Origin: Streptomyces lienomycini
GTDB taxonomy: Bacteria > Actinomycetota > Actinomycetes > Streptomycetales > Streptomycetaceae
DNA length: 64,000 nucleotides
Reading direction: 5' to 3'
NCBI RefSeq assembly: GCF_027947595.1
Contig: NZ_CP116257.1
Coordinates: forward strand, 4,960,001 to 5,024,000
The position numbers and the translations under genes are program-made. Below, piece by piece: positions 9,239-16,382 of the stretch. Under the pieces are notes generated by a model, which was not told the origin of the DNA, ran no database searches, and worked only from the letters and a program-made list of their open reading frames with translations. Numbering within the stretch: the first letter of the stretch is position 1; each line of letters starts with the position of its first letter.

Positions 9239-9979
9239 ATGCGCATCACGCGCACCACGGCAGGGACCGCCTTCGTGGCCGGTGCCCTGGTCCTCACCCT
9301 CACCGCACTCGCCTACCCGACGATGCTCGGGGTGCGGAACGCGGGCAGCGACCAGGCGAGGATCGTCACCAACACGCGGTACGGGCCGCTCACCGAGCAG
9401 GACCGGGACTTCGTGGTGAAGGTGCGCGCCGCGGGGCTGTGGGAGCACCCGCTGGGGCTGATGGCCATGGAGCGGGGGACGACGCCGGAGATGAAGGAGG
9501 CCGGCGAGCACCTGGTCGTCGGGCACTCCCGGCTGGACGCGACCTGCCGGAAGATCGCGCCGGAGCTGGGTATCACCCTGCCCAACCTGGCATCCCCGCA
9601 GCAGCAGCAGTTCGTGTCGACCGTGGACGGGACCACGGGCAGGCAGTTCGACACCACGGCGGTCAACATCATGCGGATCACGCACGGCCAGATCTTCCCG
9701 GCCATCGCCAACATCCGCGCCAACACCAAGAACTCGCTGGTCCGGCAGCTCGCCGACCAGGCCAACGACACCGTCCTGGACCACATCACGGTGCTGGAGA
9801 AGACCGGGCTGGTCAACTTCGACCAGGTCAACTTCCAGCAGACCGCCCCGCCGGGCCTGCCCAAGGTGCAGCTCACGCCGCCGGCTCCGCAGCCGGGCGA
9901 GCCGGTGCTCTCGCTGACCGCGCCGCCCGGGCTGGACGTCGACACCTCGCCGCCCACGCCGAGTCCGACGGTCCGCTGA
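9239..9979 (+). CDS. DUF4142 secreted/membrane-anchored protein
   Basis: A protein of 246 residues. The N-terminus MRITRTTAGTAFVAGALVL continues into a hydrophobic stretch that looks like a signal peptide or anchor. The body (LTEQDRDFVVKVRAAGLWEHPLG, EHLVVGHSRLD, VNIMRITHGQIFPAIANI) fits the helical DUF4142 domain, a four-helix ferritin-like fold of unknown function found in exported proteins. The C-terminal 50 residues are Pro-rich and probably disordered. The start ATG 9239 is fixed by an AGGAGG at 9229-9234; the upstream in-frame GTG at 9206 lacks this. Confidence 0.82.
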   Translation: MRITRTTAGTAFVAGALVLTLTALAYPTMLGVRNAGSDQARIVTNTRYGPLTEQDRDFVVKVRAAGLWEHPLGLMAMERGTTPEMKEAGEHLVVGHSRLDATCRKIAPELGITLPNLASPQQQQFVSTVDGTTGRQFDTTAVNIMRITHGQIFPAIANIRANTKNSLVRQLADQANDTVLDHITVLEKTGLVNFDQVNFQQTAPPGLPKVQLTPPAPQPGEPVLSLTAPPGLDVDTSPPTPSPTVR

Positions 9980-10018
9980 CGCCCCCGGGGCCGGGCCACC
10001 GGGGCGGGGCCGGCGGGG

Positions 10019-10804
10019 TCAGCGGTGGCGCGGCCTGCCGCCGCGTCCGCCGCCCTTGCCCTTGCCGCCGCTGGCGCCCCTGGCGTTGCCACCGGCGCCG
10101 CGCCGGGGTCCGCCGGTCTGCTTCCCGGCCGCCGGTTTGCGCCGGGCGGTGGCCGCCCCGGCGTGCCCGGCCTTCGCGGGCGCCGGGTCGGGCTGCCGCC
10201 CCCGGGTGCTGTTGACCGTCCGGCCCCGGACGATGCCGATGAAGTCCTCGACGTGGTCCGTGTGCGCGTCCTCTGGCCAGGACAGGGCCACGCCCGACCC
10301 GGGCGCGTCGGTGACCGTGCGGTACGTGAGGTCCTTGCGGTGGTGCAGCCGGGCCAGCGACAGCGGTACGAGCAGCACGCCGATCCCGGCCGCCACCAGC
10401 TCGACGGCGTCCGCGGTGGTGGCCGGTCGCTCCAGGGCGGGCCGGCCCGGCAGCCGGTCCCAGCCGAGGACGTCGTCCAGGGGGTGCAGCACGATCTCCT
10501 CGGCGAGGTCCTCGACGGACACCTCGTCGGCCGCGGTGACGAGGTGGTCCCTGGGGATCACCACGACCGTGGTCTCGGTGTACAGCGGGATGGCGCTGAG
10601 CACGGTCCGGTCGACGGGCAGCCGCACCAGTCCGGCGTCCGCGTCGCCGTCGAGCAGCGCCCCGGCCGCGCCGAGGGCGGGGACCTGGGTCAGGGAGAGG
10701 GGGACGTCCGGCAGTCGCTCGTTCCAGATGCGCACCCATTTGTCGGGCGTCACCCCCGGGACGTACGCGAGCCGGAACGAGGGGGTCGCTTCCGAGCCTG
10801 TCAC
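10019..10804 (-). CDS. LysR-type substrate-binding domain protein lacking the HTH, with basic C-terminal tail
   Basis: A protein of 261 residues. Residues about 10-200 read as a LysR effector-binding domain: FRLAYVPGVTPDKWVRIWNER, DADAGLVRLPVD, AIPLYTETTVVVIPRDH and DAVELVAAGIGVLLVPLSLARL. The N-terminal winged helix-turn-helix of LysR proteins is absent, and GTG 10804 is the first start in the frame. The last 55 residues are an Arg/Lys/Gly/Ala-rich tail (RRKPAAGKQTGGPRRGAGG and following), probably disordered and able to bind nucleic acid. The gene is divergent from a DUF5997 gene 58 bp away, an arrangement I recall as recurrent in actinobacteria. The two may form one regulatory unit (see findings). 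Confidence 0.8.
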   Translation of the reverse strand: MTGSEATPSFRLAYVPGVTPDKWVRIWNERLPDVPLSLTQVPALGAAGALLDGDADAGLVRLPVDRTVLSAIPLYTETTVVVIPRDHLVTAADEVSVEDLAEEIVLHPLDDVLGWDRLPGRPALERPATTADAVELVAAGIGVLLVPLSLARLHHRKDLTYRTVTDAPGSGVALSWPEDAHTDHVEDFIGIVRGRTVNSTRGRQPDPAPAKAGHAGAATARRKPAAGKQTGGPRRGAGGNARGASGGKGKGGGRGGRPRHR

Positions 10805-10849
10805 CCGGCCAGGTTACCGGGCGTGGTCGGGAGCCGCTCACACGATCGA

Positions 10850-10862
10850 TACCCTTGACGGC
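10850..10862 (+). promoter_or_regulatory. Possible -10 element just upstream of DUF5997 gene
   Basis: TACCCT at 10850-10855 fits the TANNNT pattern and sits eight bases before ATG 10863, with no ribosome-binding purine run. A transcript starting here would be leaderless or nearly so. The whole divergent region is only 58 bp. Confidence 0.3.
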
Positions 10863-11261
10863 ATGACGTCGCACCAGAACACCCAGACCATGAAGCCCGC
10901 GACCGCGGCGAAGAAGTTGGGTGTGTACCTCGAGGCCGCACCCGCCGAGTTCCGGGAGGGCGTGGTCACGCGCGGCGAACTCAACGCGCTTCAGGCCGAC
11001 CCGCCCGCGTGGCTGCGCGAACTGCGGCGCGACGGTCCGCACCCGCGTCCGGTGGTGGCGGCCAAGCTGGGCGTCTCCATCGCGGGCCTGCACCGCGGCG
11101 GGGTCACCGAGCCGCTCACCACGGAGCAGATCGAGGCGCTGAAGCAGGAGCGCCCGGAGTGGCTGGAGCGGGAGCAGGCGGTCCAGGCGGACGTGCGCAA
11201 GGAGGCGGTCCGGGTGAAGAAGCTGCACGCGGAGCGGGCGGAGCGCGCCGAGCGCGACTGA
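10863..11261 (+). CDS. DUF5997 family protein
   Basis: A protein of 132 residues found next to LysR-like effector-domain proteins in actinobacteria. It contains two similar short segments, KPATAAKKLGVYL (near residue 11) and RPVVAAKLGVSIAGLHRGG (near residue 60), each resembling the helix-turn-helix 'AA..LGVS' pattern of DNA-binding proteins. A charged C-terminal helix rich in Glu, Lys and Arg follows. No enzymatic motif is visible. I infer a DNA- or protein-binding role, possibly partnering the HTH-less LysR protein encoded divergently. The start ATG 10863 is the only good one. Confidence 0.82.
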   Translation: MTSHQNTQTMKPATAAKKLGVYLEAAPAEFREGVVTRGELNALQADPPAWLRELRRDGPHPRPVVAAKLGVSIAGLHRGGVTEPLTTEQIEALKQERPEWLEREQAVQADVRKEAVRVKKLHAERAERAERD

Positions 11262-11339
11262 CCGGCCCGTCGGCCGCCGCTTCCCCGGTCAGCGGCTCCT
11301 CCGCCCCGGAGGTCCGGTGGCCTGCGGGGCTTCGCCCGC

Positions 11340-11831
11340 TCACTCCTCCGCCTTCTGCGCCGTGAGGCTCCACGCGTACTGCAGCCAGTCCGAGAGCACG
11401 ACCGCGCTCAGCCCCGCGCACAGCAGCCGTCCCGCCCTGGGGGCGACGGCGTAGGTGCCGACGAGTCCGCCGGCCACCCAGGCGGAGGTGCAGAACGGGC
11501 AGGAGATCAGGTCTCCGACGGCGCGGCGCAGACCGGTGCCGCGCCCGGCGTCCATCACCTCGTTGGCGTTGCCCTGACCCTCCCGGCTGGTGAACGGTGC
11601 CCGCAGGAAGCTCGTGACCTTGTCCTTGGTCAGCAGCCGGGAGGCCTTGAACGTCGCCGTCCCCAGCAGGGCCACGTCCCAGGCGGGGACGGTCTCCGGC
11701 AGCCGGACCCCGCGGCGCCACGCCGTCGCCGCGAACACGGCGGCGCCCGTGGCGAAGGTCGTCGCGAGCGCGGCGTATCCGCCGAGAGGTGTCTCCTCCC
11801 CGTCGGTGTAGCGCTGCTCAACGTCCGTCAT
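11340..11831 (-). CDS. DUF1360 integral membrane protein
   Basis: A protein of 163 residues with probable membrane segments at GGYAALATTFATGAAVFAAT and LVGTYAVAPRAGRLLCAGL. It carries the DUF1360 core TFKASRLLTKDKVTSFLRAPF and the paired-cysteine motif ISCPFCTSAWVAG, a CxxC that could bind metal or form a disulfide. The function is unknown; the Bacillus relative YxiS/YoaS-type proteins are equally uncharacterised. The start ATG 11831 is supported by GGAGGCACC directly upstream and removes a long upstream shadow. It is followed upstream on the same strand by a DUF2267 gene and may be co-transcribed with it. Confidence 0.85.
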   Translation of the reverse strand: MTDVEQRYTDGEETPLGGYAALATTFATGAAVFAATAWRRGVRLPETVPAWDVALLGTATFKASRLLTKDKVTSFLRAPFTSREGQGNANEVMDAGRGTGLRRAVGDLISCPFCTSAWVAGGLVGTYAVAPRAGRLLCAGLSAVVLSDWLQYAWSLTAQKAEE

Positions 11832-11878
11832 GGTGCCTCCTCGGGCTCGGTGGGCTGCGGGGTCGCTCCCGGTCGCGC

Positions 11879-12265
11879 TCAGTGGGGTGCCCGGCCACCG
11901 AAGAGGTCGGCGCAGTCCGCGGGCAGCAGTGCCAGCAGGCGATCGACCCGTTCGCGGGGCACCGCTTCGGCGAGGGTGGAGAGCACGGCGCCCGCGTCCC
12001 ACTCGGCGGTGCGCGGCCGGGCGCCGGTCTGCTGGGCCACCCGGCGCAGGAACTCCTGGCGGCCGAAGGACTCGGGGCGCCCGCGCTCCAGGCGCAGCGC
12101 GTCGTCCAGGGGCGCGGGCAGGTCGGAGGCCAGCCGGGCGGCCTCGTCCGGGGTGACGCGGGACGCGACGACCCACAGGACGGCACGGGTGACCTGCTCG
12201 GCCTCGTCGTCGCTGTGGAACTCCCCGCGGTCGCGGACCCGGGTCAGGAACTCGTCGAGCCGCAC
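11879..12265 (-). CDS. DUF2267 domain protein
   Basis: A protein of 128 residues built of two related helical halves: LDEFLTRVRDRGEFHSDDEA with VTRAVLWVVASRVTPDEA, then ESFGRQEFLRRVAQQTG with LSTLAEAVPRERVDRLLALL. This matches DUF2267, a small soluble helical domain of unknown function often seen near stress and envelope genes. The GTG start at 12265 is chosen because AGGAGG lies eight bases upstream; the frame extends to 12343 without support. The spacing of 47 bp to the DUF1360 gene suggests one transcript. Confidence 0.82.
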   Translation of the reverse strand: MRLDEFLTRVRDRGEFHSDDEAEQVTRAVLWVVASRVTPDEAARLASDLPAPLDDALRLERGRPESFGRQEFLRRVAQQTGARPRTAEWDAGAVLSTLAEAVPRERVDRLLALLPADCADLFGGRAPH

Positions 12266-12347
12266 GGCATCGCCTCCTCGCACCGGTTCGCGCTCCGGGG
12301 CGGGTTCCCTGCGTCCGGGCGGGGGAAACGGGCGCGTGCTCACCTGC

Positions 12348-13523
12348 TCACTGCCGTGCGCGGGCGGCGTCGGCGAGGTCGGTCACCCGGGTGAGGACGT
12401 CCGCGTTCCCGGTGAACAGGGCGCGTCCGGCGGCGATCCGCCGGCTCCGCTCCCGGCCCGGGGCGGTGAGTCGCCGCAACGCGTCGAGCAGCGCGGTCCC
12501 GTCCTCGGCGACCTCCGACACCCCCAGCGCGGCCATCCGCCGGACGCCGTCGGCGCCGTGGCCGGGTATCGGGCGGTGGCCCACCACCGGCAGTCCGGCA
12601 GCGAGCGCCTGTACGGCGGTCTGACCGGCCGCGTTGTCGATCAGGGCGCGGGCGGCGTGCAGCAGTCCGGGCATGTCCGTCACCCAGCCCAGGGCGAGGA
12701 CGCCCGGTGTGCGGGAGAGTTCGCGGCGCAGCCGCCGGTTGTCGCCGCAGAGCACGACCGGCAGGAAGCCGTGGTCCGCCAGGAGCCGGACGGTGGCGTC
12801 CAGGCGCGAGCCGACGCCCCAGGCACCGGCGGACAGCACCACGGCGGGACGCCCGCGACCGAGCCGGTCGAACAGCTCCCGCCACTCGGCCGCCCTCGGA
12901 GCCGTCGGGGCGTCGGCGAGGTACTCGGGGGCCACGACGGGTCCGCACGTCTCCGCAGGCGTGCCGGTGCTCTCCCGCACCTGGCGTGCCGCGTCCTCGG
13001 TGAGGGTCAGGCAGTGGTCGTTGCCGGGGTGCAGCCACTGCCGGTGGATCTCGAAGTCGATCACGAGGACGACGCTGGGCACGGGCAGCAGCCCACGGCC
13101 CCGCAGGTGCCCGGTCAGCTGGGCGCCCAGGTGGAAGACCGGCACGACCACGTCCGCGCCCGTGCGCTCGGCCAGCTCGCGCAGCCTTCCGCCGGCGAGC
13201 CGGGCCAGGGGCGTGCCGCTGGGGCGGGGTCCCGTGCCGGGGCGCAGGAAGAGGCGGTACAGGGCGGCGTACGCCCACGGGAAGTGGCGTACCGACCCGC
13301 GGTAGAAGCGTCTGAGGGCACCGCCCAGGCCGTACGGCAGCAGGGCGAGGACGTCGACGACCTGGGCGTCGCCGCCGCGCTCCCGGGCCCGGCGGACCAG
13401 TTCGGCGGCGACCGTGTCGTGGCCCGCGCCCATGCTCGCGCTGATCACCAGCAGACGTCTGCCGTCCCGCGGACCGGGCGGCACACCCGGCGGGCGGGGC
13501 GCTGATGAGCTGCGAGGATGCAC
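12348..13523 (-). CDS. MGDG-synthase-like glycosyltransferase (GT28 family)
   Basis: About 391 residues. The N-terminal half has the MGDG_synth signature GRRLLVISASMGAGHDTVAAEL and a long basic segment, as in plant monogalactosyldiacylglycerol synthase and bacterial diglucosyldiacylglycerol synthases. The C-terminal half has the GT-B nucleotide-sugar site: VVLSAGAWGVGS, LGWVTDMPGLLHAARALIDNAAGQTAVQALAAGLPVVGHRPIPGH. It probably glycosylates a lipid acceptor, with donor and lipid unknown. The exact start is uncertain; GTG 13523 was taken because it precedes the first conserved block, without a good ribosome site. It is divergent from the SDR-DMT-deacetylase-GH15 run. Confidence 0.78.
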   Translation of the reverse strand: MHPRSSSAPRPPGVPPGPRDGRRLLVISASMGAGHDTVAAELVRRARERGGDAQVVDVLALLPYGLGGALRRFYRGSVRHFPWAYAALYRLFLRPGTGPRPSGTPLARLAGGRLRELAERTGADVVVPVFHLGAQLTGHLRGRGLLPVPSVVLVIDFEIHRQWLHPGNDHCLTLTEDAARQVRESTGTPAETCGPVVAPEYLADAPTAPRAAEWRELFDRLGRGRPAVVLSAGAWGVGSRLDATVRLLADHGFLPVVLCGDNRRLRRELSRTPGVLALGWVTDMPGLLHAARALIDNAAGQTAVQALAAGLPVVGHRPIPGHGADGVRRMAALGVSEVAEDGTALLDALRRLTAPGRERSRRIAAGRALFTGNADVLTRVTDLADAARARQ

Positions 13524-13687
13524 GGCGCACCAGGTTGCCCGACGGGTAGGTTCCAAACCACCGCACAAGCGGGCGTTTCGGGTGCGCCGTCCCGGGATAC
13601 TCCGTGACCGCCCGTCCGGCCGGACGCCGGAGTCCGACCGCCCGGTCGGTCGCTTGCCGGTGCCCGCCCCGAGCCAAGGTGGTCTCC

Positions 13688-14545
13688 ATGGTCCATGCGT
13701 TCTCCCGCCCCCGGTCCGTCGCGCCCGGGCCGCAGGTCGTCGCCCCCGACGTGGACCGCGCGAGGCCCCGGCGTCACCCCGCCGGCGTCCGGGACACCAG
13801 GACCCGCACGGCGCTCGTGACGGGGGCCTCCTCCGGCATCGGCGCGGCCGTGGCCCGCCGGCTGGGTGAGGAGGACGACTGGCGGCTGGTGCTCACCGGA
13901 CGCGACCCGGTGCGGCTGCGCCGGATCGCCGACGACACGTCGGCCACGGCCTTCGCCGCGGATCTCACCCTGCCGGGCGCCGACCGGCAGCTCACCGACT
14001 TCGCGCTGGCCACGACGGGCCGGGTGGACCTGCTGGTGGCCGGAGCCGGTGTGGGCTGGGCCGGGGAGTTCCTGGACATGCCCCCGCACACCATCGACGA
14101 GGTCCTCGACATCAACGTGCTGGCCACGCTCCGCCTGGTGCGGCTGCTGCTGCCGGGGATGGTGGCGGCGGGTTCGGGGCGCGTGGTGCTGATCGGATCG
14201 CTGGCAGGCAGCGTCGCGGTGCGTGACGAAGCCGTGTACTCGGCCGCCAAGGCCGCGGTCGGTGCCTTCGCCGACTCCCTGCGCTACGAGTTGCGGGGCA
14301 CCGGCGTGGGGGTCACCCATGTGGTGCCCGGTGTCGTCGACACCCCGTTCTTCGAACGGCGCGGTACCCCCTACCGGCGGTCCAGGCCGCGCCCGGTTCC
14401 CCCGGAGCGCGTGGCCGACGCGGTACGCGACGCGGTGGTGCGGGGCCGCGACGAGGTGTACGTGCCCTCCTGGCTGCGGCTGCCCTGCCGGGTGCGTGGG
14501 GCGGCTCCGGGTCTGTACCGGCGGCTGGCGGCGCGGTTCGGATGA
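13688..14545 (+). CDS. SDR-family NAD(P)-dependent oxidoreductase
   Basis: A protein of 285 residues with a Rossmann fold: cofactor motif ALVTGASSGIGAAVA near residue 40, NAG-equivalent LLVAGAGVGWAG, the catalytic Ser in VLIGSLAGS and the catalytic Tyr-Lys pair in YSAAKAAVGAFADSL. It is therefore a classical short-chain dehydrogenase. The N-terminal 35 residues are basic and not part of the fold. The C-terminus after VVPGVVDTPFF resembles SDRs acting on lipids or large hydrophobic substrates, but this is weak. AAGGTGG lies upstream of ATG 13688. It is 16 bp from the next gene and probably heads an operon. Confidence 0.87.
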   Translation: MVHAFSRPRSVAPGPQVVAPDVDRARPRRHPAGVRDTRTRTALVTGASSGIGAAVARRLGEEDDWRLVLTGRDPVRLRRIADDTSATAFAADLTLPGADRQLTDFALATTGRVDLLVAGAGVGWAGEFLDMPPHTIDEVLDINVLATLRLVRLLLPGMVAAGSGRVVLIGSLAGSVAVRDEAVYSAAKAAVGAFADSLRYELRGTGVGVTHVVPGVVDTPFFERRGTPYRRSRPRPVPPERVADAVRDAVVRGRDEVYVPSWLRLPCRVRGAAPGLYRRLAARFG

Positions 14546-14561
14546 CCGGGAACGCACCGCG

Positions 14562-15461
14562 GTGAGTGTCCTCACCGTCGTCCTGGCCCTGTTCGCGGCG
14601 CTGTCCAACGCTGCGGCGTCGGTGCTGCAGCGCCGGGCCGCGGCACAGGACGAGGACCGGGCGGGGGCCAGGCACACGGCGCTGCGCTCACTGCTGCGGC
14701 TGGTGCGCGACCGGTACTGGGTCGGCGGAGCGGCGCTGCTCGCGCTGACGACGGTGCTGCAGGCGGCCGCGCTGGCGGTGGGCAGTCTCGCCGTCGTCCA
14801 ACCGCTGATGGCCAGCGAACTGCTGTTCACGCTGGTGGTCGGCAGCGCGGTCTTCCACCGGCGTCCGGACTCCCGGACCTGGCTGGCGTTCGCGGCCCTG
14901 GCCGTGGGGCTCGCGCTGTTCCTGGGCGCCGCGTCGCCTTCGGCCGGCCACGACACCGCCGCCGCGGGCCGCTGGGCCTGGGCGGGGCTGGCGCTGTTCG
15001 TCCTGATCACGGCCTTCGCCTCGATCGGCAGCCTGGTGCACGGTGCGCCCCGCGCCGCGCTGTTCGGGTCGGCGTCGGCGGTGGGGTTCGGCGGCACGGC
15101 GGCCCTGCTGAAGGAACTCACCGGACGGCTTTCGCAGGGCGTGGGCGAGGTGCTGACCCAGTGGCCGCCGTACGCCACGGCGGTGGTCGGCGTGGTCAGC
15201 TTCCTGCTGTTGCAGAGCGCCCTGCGGGCGGGGACCCTCGCGGCCTCGCAGCCCGCGCTGACCCTCGGCGACGCGCTGACCAGCGTCGCTCTGGGCTGGG
15301 CCCTGTTCGGCGAGGAGATCCTGCTCGGGGTGCGGGTGCTGCCCGAGCTGCTCGGCGTCGCACTGATCGGCCTCGGGAGCATCGGGCTGGCCCGGGCACC
15401 GTCGGTCCACGGCGCCTGGGACACCGCCCCGGCGGCGCGGGACGGACCCGGGCGCGGGTGA
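14562..15461 (+). CDS. DMT-superfamily multi-pass membrane transporter
   Basis: A protein of 299 residues with about nine or ten hydrophobic helices, starting SVLTVVLALFAALSNAAASVLQ. Typical DMT/EamA features are visible: short helices, ALAVGSLAVVQPLMASELLFTLVVG in the first half and AGTLAASQPALTLGDALTSVALGWALFGEE in the second half. Family members export metabolites or lipids such as undecaprenyl-linked sugars. The substrate here is unknown. GTG 14562 follows the SDR stop by 16 bp. The context with a glycosyltransferase, deacetylase and glycosidase hints at an envelope carbohydrate. Confidence 0.82.
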   Translation: MSVLTVVLALFAALSNAAASVLQRRAAAQDEDRAGARHTALRSLLRLVRDRYWVGGAALLALTTVLQAAALAVGSLAVVQPLMASELLFTLVVGSAVFHRRPDSRTWLAFAALAVGLALFLGAASPSAGHDTAAAGRWAWAGLALFVLITAFASIGSLVHGAPRAALFGSASAVGFGGTAALLKELTGRLSQGVGEVLTQWPPYATAVVGVVSFLLLQSALRAGTLAASQPALTLGDALTSVALGWALFGEEILLGVRVLPELLGVALIGLGSIGLARAPSVHGAWDTAPAARDGPGRG

Positions 15462-15548
15462 GGCGGCGAGCGGCCGCACGCGGGCGGGGAGAGGACGAAC
15501 GGACAGAGCACCGGGACAGAGCACACCGAAGGACCGGAGGCACCACGG

Positions 15549-16382
15549 ATGCGTCAGACGTCCCACGCCGGACGGACGGCGGTCACCGCCCGACCCGGGC
15601 TGCACACCGGAGTGGCGGTGTACGCCGTCGCCCCGGTGCTCGCCGCCGCACTGGCCCACGTCGGGCCGGCCGCGACCTGGCTGCCGGGGCTGCGCCGGCG
15701 CCGGTTCCCGGGGCTGGCCGGGCAGGGCAGTCCCGGCCATGTCGCGCTGACCTTCGACGACGGGCCCGATCCGGCGTCCACACCGCACTTCCTCGACGTA
15801 CTGGACGGGCTCGGGGTACGGGCGACGTTCTTCGTGCTGGGCGAGAACGCCGCACGGCACCCCGCACTGGCCCGTGAGCTGGTCCGGCGCGGGCACGAGA
15901 TCGCCGTCCACGGCTGGGCCCACGACCGGCCCTGGCGGCCGTCGCCGACGCGGGATACGCGCGATCTGGAGCGGGCCGTCCAGGTGGTGGGCGAGGCCGC
16001 CGGCCGTGCCCCGTACTGGTACCGGCCGCCCTACGGCATCCTCACCTCCGGACGCTGGGCGGCCGCCCGCCGGGCCGGGCTGCGGACGGTGCTGTGGACG
16101 GCGTGGGGCAAGGACTGGCGACAGGACGCCACGCCCGCCTCGGTCCGCGCGACCGTCGCCGCGGACCTGCGCGGCGGCGGCACGGTCCTCCTCCACGACA
16201 CCGACCACGCCTCCGCCCCGGGCAGCTGGCGGGCCGCGCTCGGCGCCCTGCCCGGCATCGTCCGCGACTGCCGCGGGGCGGGGCTGGCGGTGGGCCCGCT
16301 GGGCGAGCACGGGCTGGGCGGCGGCCGCGCCGGGGACGCCTCCGTTTCGGCCACCGGCGCCGGGATAGCCGTAGCGTCATGA
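15549..16382 (+). CDS. Polysaccharide deacetylase (CE4/NodB) with N-terminal membrane anchor
   Basis: A protein of 277 residues. A hydrophobic segment near residues 20-45 (GVAVYAVAPVLAAALAHV) is a probable anchor. The NodB domain follows: motif 1 ALTFDDGPDPAST with the catalytic and metal-binding Asp pair, motif 2 HEIAVHGWAHDRPW with metal-binding His, motif 3 YRPPYG and motif 5 VLLHDTDHA. All metal ligands of CE4 deacetylases are present. It is expected to remove N-acetyl groups from an extracellular glycan such as peptidoglycan or chitooligosaccharide. The last 40 residues are low complexity. Its stop overlaps the start of the GH15 gene by four bases. Confidence 0.88.
   Translation: MRQTSHAGRTAVTARPGLHTGVAVYAVAPVLAAALAHVGPAATWLPGLRRRRFPGLAGQGSPGHVALTFDDGPDPASTPHFLDVLDGLGVRATFFVLGENAARHPALARELVRRGHEIAVHGWAHDRPWRPSPTRDTRDLERAVQVVGEAAGRAPYWYRPPYGILTSGRWAAARRAGLRTVLWTAWGKDWRQDATPASVRATVAADLRGGGTVLLHDTDHASAPGSWRAALGALPGIVRDCRGAGLAVGPLGEHGLGGGRAGDASVSATGAGIAVAS

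Noticed and set aside
12340..13689. A 449-codon minus-strand frame covering the MGDG-like gene
   Set aside because: It overlaps the glycosyltransferase in a different frame and reads as Arg/Pro-rich noise.
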